A stretch of 64,000 bases of DNA, taken from NCBI GenBank assembly GCA_003254925.1, contig QANZ01020598.1:113941-177940 (forward strand). The letters are read 5' to 3'. The position numbers and the translations under genes are program-made. Source of the DNA: Chamaecrista fasciculata (taxonomy: Eukaryota; Streptophyta; Magnoliopsida; Fabales; Fabaceae). Of the stretch, positions 47,137 through 58,863 are shown one piece after another; position 1 is the first letter of the stretch; every line of letters starts with the position of its first letter. The notes below the pieces were generated by a model that did no database searches, was not told where the DNA came from, and saw only the letters and a list, made by a program, of their open reading frames with translations.

Positions 47137-50100
47137 TTAAAGTTTGGAGTGATTGCGAAAAGCAGTAGTGTCAAAGACTTTAAGAAAGAATCTAGTCCTT
47201 GGAATAGAGAGCCTGGATTGCAAAATAGAGCCAAGTGTAGCAATGAGCTTTCTCTTCACTTCTTTGTTAATTCCTCCCATGGAAACTATCTCACTATAAG
47301 CTGCTGCTTCTTTGTTTCCTTCAAATGAAATGGCCACTGATCCTTTCAGTATCACCATCACAAACTGAAATTAATTGAGATGAATGATAATGAGCATTAG
47401 TAATTAATTAATGATCTAATTAATTTGAGATTAAGAGATTTCTTTGATGAAAATGTTTTTAAAATTAGATAGGTAAAGTTGTCATGTTACAAATTAGGGT
47501 AAATTACACTTTGGTACCCTTTGTTTTTCTCATTAATTAATCGTTTCAACGCAAAATACTATAAAATCGTTTTTTTGTATATATAAAGGGTACCAAAGTG
47601 GATCTTTGTTGTAGTAAAATGTTGGACAAAATTTAGTTTTAGTGAATCCACGTGCAGGTCAAGTGTCAAATTTCGTTCAAAACTAACGGAAAAATTGTTC
47701 AGGGTACCAAATGGGTAATGATGGAGACTTCATGATACCAAAGTGTCACGTTTTAAATTAAATAGTATCAAAGTGGAATGAGGTCAAACCACATAGTATC
47801 AAAGTGTAATTTACCTTATAAATTAATTAATTTAATTATCGAATTGATAATTAAATTAGATAGCATTATAAATAAAAAAAAATCATTAATTATCGAATTG
47901 ATAATTAAATTAGATAGCATTATAAATAAAAAAATCATAAATTAGATAGCATTATCGAATTGAGTAAAATAACTTCCCGGTCCCTGATTTTTGCACTCGC
48001 TGACAGATAGGTCCTTAAATTTTACCCATTGTACTAGCCGGTCCCCGAAATTTGCAAACGCCTAACTAATTGGTCCCTCCGTCATATTGTCGTTACAAAA
48101 AAGCTGACGTGGTCATAATGGACGCTGATGTGTCCCGTTATGCGCTGACGTATCCCGTTATCGCCACGTCAGCACCGTTATATTCAAAAAAAAAAAGCTA
48201 TCACGTCATAAAATAATGACACATAAGCATTTTCTCATTGCACTTATAGGTCCTTGACCCATTTTTATTCCATTATTCTCAATTCCCCCTCTTTTTCATC
48301 ATTTTCATTCATTTTAGTCCCAAATCCTCAAAATAAAATTATAAAGTGTCCCAAAACTCTTTCAAACATTCCAATTTAGTCCTTAAAAATATTAAAAACC
48401 CTAAACTCTAAACCTTAAAACCTCAAACTCTAAACCCTAAACCCTAAAAAAATTCTAAGTTCAACAATTAGGTCCTTGACCCATTTTTATTCCATTATTC
48501 TTAATTTCTCTTTTTTTCATCATCTTCATTTATTTTAGTCCAAAATCCTCAAAATAAAATTGTAAAGTGTTCCAAAACTCTTTCAAACATTCCAATTTAG
48601 TCCTTAAAAATATTAAAAACCATAAACCCTAAACCCCTAAAACTTAGTTTTTTTAATCTTCATCTTCATCCAATTTAATCCTTAAAAATATTAAAAACCC
48701 TAAAACTCTAAACCTTAAACCCCCAACCTTAAACTCTAAAATCTAAATCCCTAAATCGTCTAAAACTTAATTTTTTTCAATCTTTATCTTCATCTTCCCA
48801 ATTTAACATAAATCCCTAATTTTTTTTAATCTCTAAACTCCTTAAATTCTTTTTAATCCCAATCTTCATCTTCTTCGTATCAAAGTGAAATTTAATCCCC
48901 TAAAATCAATCTTCAAATTTAATCCCATCATCATCTCCATCAACTACATCTACCTCCTCACTTGCTTCTCTTCATCACGAGCCATCATCATTTGTCATCA
49001 ACTATATCGGCGACCAAATCCTTCCTCCTATAACACTCTCTCACGAACAAATCTTCCACATAGAACCCAGACTTACCCGATTTGAACGATTTCGTCGACT
49101 AAATACTTCCTCCGATTTGAACGATTCTCTCTCTGGATAATCAATCGGAAGGTCGAGATTCAAAAAAGTATCCTTGAACGATTCTCTCTCCCAAATACTT
49201 CTGTCGGCCTAATCTTGTCTGGATTTGAACAGATCTGCTTCTTTGGTGAAGTGTGGTGATGAACCGAGTCGATGGCGGAACTTGAAAACAACGTGGGAAT
49301 TCACGATTTCAGTTTCAAATTCACGATTTTGATTTGCTGTGAGGATTTTGATTTTCTGTGAGGATTTCAGTTTCAGGATTTTGATTAACCATTTCAGTTT
49401 CGGATTCATGCAAAATCAGTGGAGGATGAAGATTAAATTTTTAGGGTTTAGGATTGGGAAGATGAAGATGAAGGTTGTGGGGTTGGAAAGATGAAGATGA
49501 TGGTGAAGATTAAAAAAATTAAGTTTTAAGGTTGTTGGGTTTAGGGTTTTTAATATTTTTAAGGACTAAATTGGAATGTTTAGAAAAAGTTTTGGGACAC
49601 TTTATAATTTTAAGGACTAAATGGGTCCAGGACCCAATTGTTGAACTCAGACTTTTTTTTAGGGTTTAAGGTTTGGGGTTTTAGGGTTTTAGATTTAGGG
49701 TTTAGAGTTTGGGGTTTTAGGGTTTAGGGTTTTAAATATTTTTAAGGACTAAATTTGAATGTTTGAAAGAGTTTTGGGACACTTTACAATTTTATTTTGA
49801 GGATTTGGGACTAAAATGAATGAAGATGGTGAAGAAGAGGGAGAATTGAGAATAATGGGATAAAAATGGGTCAGGGACCTATAAGTGCAATGAGAAAATG
49901 CTTATGTGTCACTATTTTATGACGTGGCAGTTTTTTTTTTTGGAATATAACGATGCTGACGTGGCGATAACGGGACACGTCAGCGCATAACGGGACACAT
50001 CAGCGTCCGTTATGGCCACGTCAGCATTTTTGTAACACCAATATGACGGAGGGACCAATTAGTTAGGCGTTTGCAAATTTCGGGGACCGGCTAGTACAAT

Positions 50101-51732
50101 GGGTAAAATTCAGGGACCTATCTGTCAGCGAGTGCAAAAATCAGGGACCGGAAAGTTATTTTACTCATAAAAAAATACATATCATCATATTACAAGCTCG
50201 TAATAAAACTCAAAATATTATTATAAAATCGTTTTTTGTAAATATATTTTTATTTATAATTAATTCACTCAATTAATTTAATTCTCCCTCTAAAATGATG
50301 ATGAGACATTATATTGGAAGTTGGAAAAATGAGTGGTGGTGTGGTAGTGTGGTGTTTATGGTCCACACTCCACATAAAGCATATTGGGGATATATGAGTT
50401 GGTGGGTGGGTGTCTTCTGGGTCCATTCACCATTACTACTCCAAATATTATTCACTGAAAATCAATCAATTTTTCATTTAATCTAATTTTGTAAATATTT
50501 ACTTATAATTTTTTACTTTCTATAATTAGGTATGTGATAACACAATTTGTAAAGAAACCAAATATATAAGTAATTTGCTTATATTAGTGTTAAATGTATT
50601 AGCAGCAAAATGAATACCGAAATTTAAATATTTATCAGCTCTCCAATTTCTATATCATATTCTATTAATTCGCTAATTTAGTTAGCTCTAAATAAACAAT
50701 AGTATAACAGATATAGAAATCAATTAAGGATTAAAGCTTAAACTTGTATGTGCAAAATGCAGGGACTAATTTATAATTAACAAAATAAACTATAAGGACT
50801 CAATTGAAAGTTTCGGCAAACTGTAGGGATTCAATGATGAGTTTTCTCTATTATTAATTAATGATGGAGTATGTAGTTATTGTAGTCGTCACTGCTCACT
50901 AGTCAAAGTCACTTCTTCAAGCGGTAATTCAAACGAAGATTGAAATCAAAGAAAATTCTCATAGCACACATATATATACTAAATAATTAAATATTGCATT
51001 ATCCTTCTAGGATATTTGGTCCCCCAACTTGTCGTTCGTTACAAGTTTTCTAGCCGCCATGAACACAAGAAGCTAATCAATTGCTTATCTTTGAATTTAG
51101 AGTAAACTAACAATTTGGTCCTAGAAAGATTATTGATCTCACAACTCAGTACTTAAAAGATTAAAATAATATACTTTTTAGTCCCTGAAAAATTAAAATA
51201 GTATATTCTTTAGTCCATAAAAATGACTAATTAGTATATTGTTTCATCTTTCAGGGACTAAATTGTATATTTCAATCTTTGAGGAACTGAGTTGTCAATT
51301 TGGTGATCTTTCATGGACTAAATTATTAGTTTACTCTTAAATATGCATTATTAATTATAAACATCTACATATAGCAAAATTAAGATTAATTGGAGTCAAA
51401 ATTAAAGTTTATTCCAATCAATCTCGCATGAAATTGGGGGGATTGTGTCTGTAGATGGACTTTTTCTGTTTTTTTTGCATGGACTTAATTGATGAGCATA
51501 GAAAGTGAATGAGAATGAATGAATTAAAGAAGCAGTTGTGTATATATAGGATATTAATGAAGAGAATCAATTAAAGGGATTTTTAATGAATTTGATGCAG
51601 ATTGAGAGAGAGAGAGCTTACTTTTGGAGGTTTTCCGATGATGTCGGAGACAGCAGAGGTAACTTCGGAAAAGATAGGATCAGTGTCGATTCCATCTAAG
51701 TTAACGTTGGTGGATATGTAAACGCAAGGCAT
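47137..51732 (-). CDS. MDL3-like: MIF-like protein, MDL3 type with peroxisomal SKL end, two exons, 112 aa
   Basis: Exons 51732-51622 (37 codons) and 47364-47137 (75 codons plus stop) join in phase 0. The protein starts MPCVYISTNVNLDGIDTDPI, retaining Pro2, continues GKPPK|FVMVILKGSVAISFEGNKEAAAYSEIVSMGGI, then RFFLKVFD, and ends NHSKL. C-terminal SKL is a PTS1 peroxisome import signal. Arabidopsis MDL3 (At3g51660) has the same ending and is, from memory, peroxisomal. The first splice site matches the MDL1/2-like neighbour exactly (codon 37, phase 0), but the third exon is lost or fused. The 4257 bp intron is swollen by a 2.2 kb TIR element and two MITEs, so expression through it deserves checking. 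Confidence 0.92.
47497..47816. mobile_element. GGTACC-family MITE in MDL3-like intron
   Basis: Ends GGGTAAATTACACTTTGGTACC and an inverse of AAGTGTAATTTACCT. Flanks TACAAATTA (47488-47496) and TATAAATTA (47817-47825) match 8/9. The right arm carries GTATCAAAGTG/GGTACCAAA boxes. Only 133 bp from exon 2. Confidence 0.8.
47830..47961. repeat. Tandem repeat, ~52 bp unit, 2.5 copies
   Basis: The unit ATTATCGAATTGATAATTAA followed by ATTAGATAGCATTATAAATA and an A run occurs twice in full and once in part, immediately left of the 2.2 kb TIR element. Confidence 0.85.
47962..50166. mobile_element. 2.2 kb long-TIR (Mutator-like) element in the MDL3-like intron
   Basis: Ends GAGTAAAATAACTTCCCGG and the inverse GAGTAAAATAACTTTCCGG. 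The terminal inverted repeats run at least 300 bp with few mismatches and, more loosely, about 700 bp. GGTCCC-type boxes start at 47979, 48010, 48040 and 48072. Both arms hold CTGACGTGG / CGTTAT boxes, a roughly 220 bp tandem duplication (left copies begin about 48249 and 48469) and many CCCTAAA-type units. The centre (48880-49420) has ATCATC-rich and CTCTCTCC phrases but no transposase. No target duplication is certain because the left flank is itself a tandem repeat. Confidence 0.87.
48405..48770. repeat. Degenerate telomere-like (CCCTAAA)n blocks inside the TIR element
   Basis: Clusters of AAACCCTAAA, AAACTCTAAA and AAACCTTAAA occur at about 48405-48450, 48622-48640 and 48695-48770. The inverse TTTAGGG form recurs in the other arm (about 49540-49560 and 49660-49730). 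They travel with the element, so they are not evidence for a chromosome end. A further patch is at about 52185-52260. Confidence 0.75.
51100..51336. mobile_element. Foldback MITE in MDL3-like intron, GAGTAAAC-end family
   Basis: Ends GAGTAAACTAACAATTTGGTCC and GGACTAAATTATTAGTTTACTC. Boxes start at 51117, 51148, 51180 and 51212 (31-32 bp steps). TSD not clear. It lies about 290 bp from exon 1. Confidence 0.75.
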
Positions 51733-51870
51733 CTTCTTCTTCTTCTTTCTCTCTCTACTTACTTTTTCTTTTTCTTCCTATTCTTCTCCAATGCTCGAGG
51801 AGATTGAAATTTTAGACTCTGTTAATCAAATAAGTCAGTCTTGGAAGTTATATGTATATATAGAGAGAGA
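51733..51870 (-). promoter_or_regulatory. 5'UTR and proximal promoter of MDL3-like
   Basis: Reading on the coding strand, GAAGAAGAAGAAG runs into the ATG, preceded by a GA-rich stretch. TATATATACATATA near 51850-51862 is a possible TATA region. Confidence 0.45.
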
Positions 51871-52897
51871 GGGAAAGAAGTCTCTCACATTGTCATTAGC
51901 TAGATGTCTAAAGCCAATTCAATGATTTTACTGTTTTGCCCACTCACATGCATGGGAAGTGGATGGATATATATATAGTGTGCACACACTTATTGTAATT
52001 AGAAACATAAAAAGTATTCTCACATTTTTTATAATATTAAATGATCTCTTTAATTTTTTTAAAAGACAATGTTATCTTTCTAAAATATATTTTGAATTTT
52101 TATGTGTTAATAAAATATGATTAAAAAATTAAAAATTAAAATTATATCTTATTTATATATATATATATATATATTTATATTTGTATTCCTAAATCCTAAA
52201 CCCTAAATTTTAAACTCTAAACTTTAACATTAAACCACCCTAATTCCTAAACCTTAAATCGATAATTAATTATATACTTTAAACTTAATTTAATTTTTTT
52301 TATTTACAGAAATTTTACATTCAAAAATTAATTTAAATTTTTTATATCAAACTAATTATTAATTGTTAGATATAAATAAATTTAAAGTAAACTTAAAATT
52401 AGAAAAAGACAAACAATTCATTTAATACAAATGATTTGATTTTTTACTTTTACAATTTTCAATGCATATTAAATGTCCCTTATCATGTGTCCTAAGGACT
52501 TATTTTAGATAATTTCTTAATATATTTATGAACACGTAAATATTATTTTAATTATTTACAAATTAGTACTTTTTAAAGTTAGTTCTTTATATTTATATTT
52601 TATCAATTTAGTCCCTATTAATTTTTTTTTTGTTATAAATAATCTAAAATTAGTCTCTTTATTCAATTTCTAGCTAAATTAGTGACATATTACTGTTAAT
52701 TAGTGACATGACATTATTATTTAATCATGTAATATTCTAATGGATAAATAAGTTATTTTTTATATTAAAAAATTAAGTATTTGAAAAAGATAAGAAAAGT
52801 TATGTAAAATCTTAAAAAAAGATGAAAAGAAAATTGCTTATTCAATAATCAATATTGCATATTCTTCCATTGTATTTAGTTAAAAAATTATATGGAG

Positions 52898-53065
52898 GTC
52901 AACATGAGTCGACTCATAACTCACAAGGTCATGAGTTTGTTTTTCGCTGTCGATGTGAGGCATTTGTTGGTAGGCGATCTGTAAGCGCTCATAGAGCCTA
53001 GAGACATGTCATGGCTTTGATGAGCTCCTGTGACCCAACTCACCTAAACTTTTCTACCAGAAAAG
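52898..53065 (+). mobile_element. tRNA-derived SINE, 15-bp TSD
   Basis: Same family as the 33562 copy (shared GGTAGGCGATCTGTAAG and CCCAACTCACCTAAACTTTT). The tRNA head is decayed. Target copies AAAAATTATATGGAG (52883-52897) and AAAAATTACATGGAG (53066-53080) match 14/15. Confidence 0.82.
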
Positions 53066-53091
53066 AAAAATTACATGGAGAATCTAAGATT

Positions 53092-53274
53092 TAGTTGCCT
53101 ACCCGGTATCCGAGGCCACTCCTCGACTAATGATCTGGACTCGACCCGGGTCGCGCATCTGGCTATGATGGGTGAGTTTCCCAACAAGGGTAACTGCATT
53201 CACAAGGACTCGAACACGAGACCTTGCTTAAGTGGAACCAAGTCGCTTACCACTTGGACCAACCACTTGTTAGT
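53092..53274 (-). mobile_element. tRNA-derived SINE, perfect 17-bp TSD, inserted into the TSD of the preceding SINE
   Basis: On the minus strand: A-box-like TGGTCCAAGTGGTAAGCG, B-box GGTCTCGTGTTCGAGTCC, then GGGAAACTCACCCATCATAG. Perfect ATGGAGAATCTAAGATT copies at 53075-53091 and 53275-53291. The left copy overlaps the 3' target duplication of the SINE at 52898-53065, so this insertion is younger. Confidence 0.9.
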
Positions 53275-53414
53275 ATGGAGAATCTAAGATTGATGATAAA
53301 GAAATGTGAGGGGTCACATTGGAAAAAAAATCTAAAAGCAGTCAATCTTTTAAAATATAAATATACAAAAATTCAAAATGAAGTTAAAATTCAATCTTTT
53401 AAAATATTTTTAAA

Positions 53415-54105
53415 AAGTTCATATTGGTCTTAAATATTGTTATCTAGTTTAATTTTGGTTTCAAAATATTAAATGTGGTCATATCTCTTCCATTTTAAGT
53501 TCAAATGTGATTAATCTAGAGTTACGTGTTGCTTTTGACTAGTATTTTCTCTAACCAGATGGAATCGTCAGCAAACGGTCAAGTCGAGTCCCAAAAGTGA
53601 GCCATTTGTTTTAAAGTCAATCAATCGAAATTAGTTATATCTATATTGTTTCAAGTCCAGATACAACGAGTTTGGAGCTACAGATTATTCTTAATGAGTC
53701 CTTTTTTTCACACAATTGGAATCATTGACAAATGAGGTAAAATCAAACTCGAAAGTGGCTTTGAGACCAATTTTTTATTTTATTTTGTCCCAAATCCACT
53801 TTTAAGTCGAATTTGATCTCATATATTGACAGTCTCAACTATGTAAAAAAAGGATTGTTAAGAGTAACTCGTAGCTTTGAATTTCAAACTTGAAACAAGA
53901 GAGATATGACCAACTTTACTCGTTTGATCGTGAAACAAGTGATCCACTTTCAGGATCATATTTGACCTCATTTGTTTACAATCCTAAGTAGATAGAGAAT
54001 ATACTCATCAAAAGTAACTTAAACTCTAGACACTTCACATTCGAACTTGAAACATGAGAAATACGACCATATTTAATAGTTTTGGACCAAAATGAAACCA
54101 AATGG
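53415..54105. mobile_element. Foldback element related to 20271-21449
   Basis: The arms share phrases such as GTGGTCATATCTCTT / GAGATATGACCA, AGAGTTACGTGTTGCTTTTGA and GAGACCAATTTTTTA with the 20.3-21.4 kb element, arranged as inverted repeats around about 53790. Ends approximate. Confidence 0.55.
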
Positions 54106-54479
54106 CAGTATTTAAAAATTGATATACTTCACCAAGGTGAGCATCCCTCGCCAAGCAAGCTAAGCATGATGTGTCACCTGAAACTCAACCTTACCCTTTT
54201 TCAAGAGAATTCAACCTTGCCCTTTCACCTCCAACCAAAAACACGTCTTGCTATTAAACACTCATATATTTTCTCTTCTCTGAGAATTCAAATGACTTTT
54301 GGTACCGAAAAAATAGATTCATAAGGAACCATCTCCGTGCATCTTTCAAGCTTCAGCCATCTCTAATTTCTCAAAGAAATTAAAGGTAAATCTCTCAAGA
54401 CTTGCTTTTGTGTTTTCAGGACCAATATGAAATTTCTGAAACATTTATGACCAAAATCAACTTAAGGATGTATATTTAG

Positions 54480-54965
54480 CAGTGTTGTTAGAACCGGACG
54501 GTACGACCGGTTCAACCACCAACTGAATATAAGAGCGAGTGGATTCAACCAAAATAATCAAATTGACATTTGGACCGGATTGAACCGGAAATAACCGGCC
54601 AAAAACCGGCGAACCGGGTCCAACCGGCAAACCGCCCAAAAAATCGGTGGTTCACCCAAATTTTTTTTTTATTTTTTTTTTAAATTAAAAAAATTGATTA
54701 AAAATTATAAGAAGGCAAAGTGGAGACCCTCATTCATCTTTTATCCTTCTTTTTCATTTGTTCTTTTAATATTTAGAATAAAATAAATTACTAATTATAT
54801 AAAAAATAATTATTTGTATCATTATAGAGGATTTATATTTAATATATTAAAAATAATTATTTATTGCATCATCCGGTCCGACCGATGGTTCGACCGATTC
54901 GACCAATCAGACCGTGAACTGAACACTAGTCCGAGTCTTTGTCCGGTTCGATTTTAACAACGTTG
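54480..54965. mobile_element. hAT-type MITE, perfect 8-bp TSD, AACCGG-rich
   Basis: Ends CAGTGTTGTTAGAACCGGAC and the inverse CAACGTTGTTAAAATCGAACC. Perfect 8-bp copies ATATTTAG at 54472-54479 and 54966-54973. Arms are rich in ACCGG and GGTTCGACC, much more GC-rich than the flanks. 486 bp, non-coding. Confidence 0.93.
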
Positions 54966-55229
54966 ATATTTAGGATCAATTTCAACATTCCACTAAAGTA
55001 TTATAATTCACTTTTTTATTCAAAGCATAGCAGTTTATAATATATAAATTGTCAAAAATTTGATGAAATCCCCTAATTGATCTACACTATCCTTAATATT
55101 TTGATTATTAATTAATCTTTAAAATTATATACCATAGATAGATAAGATGAAAAAAAAATCATAATAATAAACGTAAACATTAGGAACTTCTTCATTATTT
55201 TCAAAATCAACGAACAAATTTATCTGTCA

Positions 55230-55612
55230 AAACTCAAAAGCACTTTTTTTTATTAACTTTCAATTTTGTCCATAATATTTTTTATTATCAATTTCTTCCT
55301 CAATATTTTATATTTTAATCAATTTTATCATTGACTCTTACTTTAGTCAAATATTTACAATAGATTCTACATGGCTAATGACATGTAATAAAAATTGATG
55401 GAAAAAGAAATTCAAATCCTAACTTAGATTGAAAAACGCGATAAAGTTTGTCATTAATCTATTGAAAGAAGTTAGTTAAAGGTAACGATAAAATTGACCA
55501 AAATGTGAAATGTCGGAGACAAAATTAATAATAAAAAAAATACTAGAGATGAAATTGAAAATTTATGTAAAATTTAGAAACAAAAATGGCATTTTTATCA
55601 ATTTATTTTCTA
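55230..55612. mobile_element. Decayed foldback element of the CATCCC family
   Basis: Matches the 57370 copy in its middle part (AAATCCTAACTTAGATT, AAAATTGACCAAAATGTGAAA, GACAAAATT) but in opposite orientation and with heavily mutated ends. Confidence 0.5.
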
Positions 55613-57360
55613 TTAAAAGCAATGGATTTCGGGCATACCTAGAGTGTCAAATCTAAGTACTTACGTGAGGACATGATCATGAACTTGAATACGGATCTAT
55701 GCATGGGCACAAACTTGAATATAGATTTGCATTCTTCACAGCAAATAACACTGTACGATGGAGTAAACAAAACAATCGATTCACATGACGGACTTTTTTC
55801 GCACAAGTTCTCTCTCTCATGTTTTTCTCACAAGAGTGAAAAACCAAAACTCACATATACGTTTGTGATGTAAAAATTGTCCCTCTATGATGTGTATGTG
55901 AGAATTTTTTGATTTTTTTGCTGACACATGTGAGAAATGTGCGTAGTTAGTTATTTGACTATATTTTATTTTTTAAAATAATATAATAATATATTTTTTT
56001 AAAAAAAAATTCTGATTCACTCACAAAATAACTTCTTCATCACCCATGATCCTCATCACAAATCAAAATAATTAATTAATTGAATAAATTAATAAAGTAT
56101 AAATAATAATTATTATAATTTGGATCATGATTTGATTGGATCCAATCCACCAAAATGGACTCATATTTCTAATAAAGAATTAAAGAGATGGAAGAGCACA
56201 CCAACTCACTATTTCACGATATGTTTTTTTTTTTCCAAAGGTTATATGTTATGTATTGAAGGTAATAATAAGGAATCTTGAAAAATATAAAAAGAATGGA
56301 AGTAACAAAATCATTAAATTAAGAACATAACTAAAATGGTATGACCATAAAGACATAAATTGTACAGTGCCGTAAAAGAAAAAAAAAGGATCACAACAAA
56401 TCAGAATTATGTTGTACTTGTACGAGTATGGGTATTTATATGAGTACGAGTATGAGTATGAGATACGATTAATTTTAAAAATTATGGGGTACGAATATAT
56501 CGATATTTATTTAAATAAAAAATTATAAAATATAAATTTATATCATTTTTGTGATAAAAATGTGAATGTTTTGTTTATTAATATATAAAGAAAATGAAGT
56601 TCTAATATAAAAAAAATAAAATTAGATAAAAATATTATATATGAAATTTTATAAAAAAACATAAAAATTTATATTTTATAATATTTTAAAAATATTCAAA
56701 AAAAAAATTTCCAGTACGAAATAAAAATTCAGAGTTGACTATACTATTTTTCTTGGTTTTAAAAGTAGATCGAGTCAACTCTACTTAAAAGGAGTAGTTT
56801 TCTAAAAAAAAAATAAAATGATTTAAATTATCGTTAATAAAATATAGGTACGAGTATGGCATATTTTTGAAGTAGCCATACTTCATAAACAGGTGTTGAC
56901 TTAAAAGGAGTAGCTTTCCAAAAAGAATAAACTAAGATTTAAATTATCGTTAATAAGAAATGTCTTATTTAACCAAAATAGTTTTTACAACTTAGTAAGT
57001 TCATATTAACACAAAAATAGTTTTAAATATGAATTCCGGGTTTGGTGAAAAAAACATAAATTTTTTACAACTTAGTAAATTTAGGTTCAAATTTCTGTTA
57101 GGAGTGGCATCTACATTTAATGCTTGACTATATATCTCAAATAAGATTGTCTGCAATAAAAAATACATATAGAAGAATAAAAAGACATTTCAAATTTCTT
57201 TTTAACTAACTAAATTTAAAATCTAACTAAAAATACTATTTTGGTCAAATGATTTTTCTTTTTTTTTAAAAAAAAAATTGTATAAATTTTTAATGATCTG
57301 TCTAATTTTCAATTTTTCAACATAATTCTTGATCTAACTCAATCTTTTTCAATTTTATCA
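55613..57360. other. AT-rich repeat-like DNA without genes
   Basis: Contains a degenerate (GAGTAT/GAGTAC)n tract near 56415-56465 and two similar segments around 56770-56830 and 56895-56960 (AAAAGGAGTAG.TTTC and AAATTATCGTTAATAA), a local duplication. No gene. Confidence 0.4.
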
Positions 57361-57369
57361 AAAGGATAT

Positions 57370-57835
57370 GACAAAAGTACTAATTTCATCCCAAACTTTA
57401 CATCAACTGTCAATTTCATCCCCAATCTTTTTTTGCTGTCAATTTCATCCCCAAACTTTACATCAACTGTTAATTTCGTCCCCGATCTTTCACATTTTCG
57501 TCAATTTTATCCTTTGACTAACTTCTTTTAATAAATTAACGACATAATGCATCTTGTTTTTGAATCTAAGTTAGGATTTGAGTTTCTTTCTCTATCAATT
57601 TTACATTATATATCGTTAGCCACATATATTTTGTCGTCAATATTTGGCTAAAGTAAGAGCAAAAGATAAAATTGACCAAAATGTGAAAGATTAGGGACGA
57701 AATTGACAGAAAAAAATATAGGGGACTAAATTGAAAACATGTGTGAAGTTTGGGGACGAAATTAACAGCAAAGAAAAATAGGGGGCGAAATTGATAGCAG
57801 TTGTAAAGTTTGGAGATGAAATAGGTACTTTTGCC
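57370..57835. mobile_element. Foldback MITE, CATCCC family, 9-bp TSD
   Basis: Ends GACAAAAGTACTAATTTCATCC and the inverse GGCAAAAGTACCTATTTCATC. Flanks AAAGGATAT (57361-57369) and TAAGGATAT (57836-57844) match 8/9. Boxes start at 57387, 57417, 57446, 57477 and 57508. Confidence 0.83.
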
Positions 57836-58863
57836 TAAGGATATTATTGACATTTCGACTTGCTAATTGTACATGCCTCGCGCATGTTCAATGATACTTT
57901 CATTTCATTACGTACGTGTATGTGAACATGGCAAGTTCCGCTTATATTGCAACTTCTTATTTCATTAATTTTGTTATACACGAGGGAATTTGAATCTTCA
58001 TTCACAACTCAATTGTTCACATGTTTCTTTTTTCTTGTTTACATAAAATATTTTTTTTTCTAATCATCTGAATTTGAACTTCTGCCATATATGTGTATAT
58101 ATAATAATTTTGAATATGCATTATAAGACCAAAGAAAAATTCAGCAATATCATGTTTCATAATGTTTTAATTATATGGCGTCTTTGGCATTCAAAGTTCA
58201 CTTTAGTTGACTTTTCTTTGGAAAAAGTAAATCATAAAATCAAACAGCATCATTTAGTTATACAAGTTCAGCAATATAATATTTAAAACTAAATTCGAGA
58301 CTTTAAGTTCTGTTGAATTATTTTTAATATTTTATTTAAAAAGAACTTAAAGTCTTGATGAGTTACAAGTTATTTTATTCGAGGGCTTCCGACTTTATCG
58401 GATTCGAACTTTTATTATTTTATTTGTTGAATTTGTAGTTTTGATTTTGTCACATTTAAAATTATTTAAAAAGAATTATTTTTAATATTTTATTAAAAAG
58501 AACATTATCAATTTACAAATAAAAATAATTCGAATGCGACAAAGTTGAAGCTATAAGTTACTCTTAATGAGTTCTACGAGATTTTTCATTTTTTGTGTCA
58601 AAGTCCTTTAATACAAATAGAGAGTCAAACGCATAAAAATTAATAGTTATGGTCTTAAAATAGCATTTTAGCCAAAATTTCCGTCAAATTTTAGACGAAA
58701 ATATGCCTCGGTTACTTTTTTGTTAATGAAGTAAACCACAGGACCCTTATTTGACACTTTTTAAAAAAACAGAGACCTTATCTGAAAATAGACCAAACCA
58801 TATGGCCCTTTTGTGTAATTTACCCTATAATTTTTGAAGACCGACTATCAAAACTCAAAAGAG

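Noticed and set aside
48405-49740. Interstitial telomere or chromosome end
   Set aside because: CCCTAAA units are degenerate, scattered and mirrored in both arms of a transposon.
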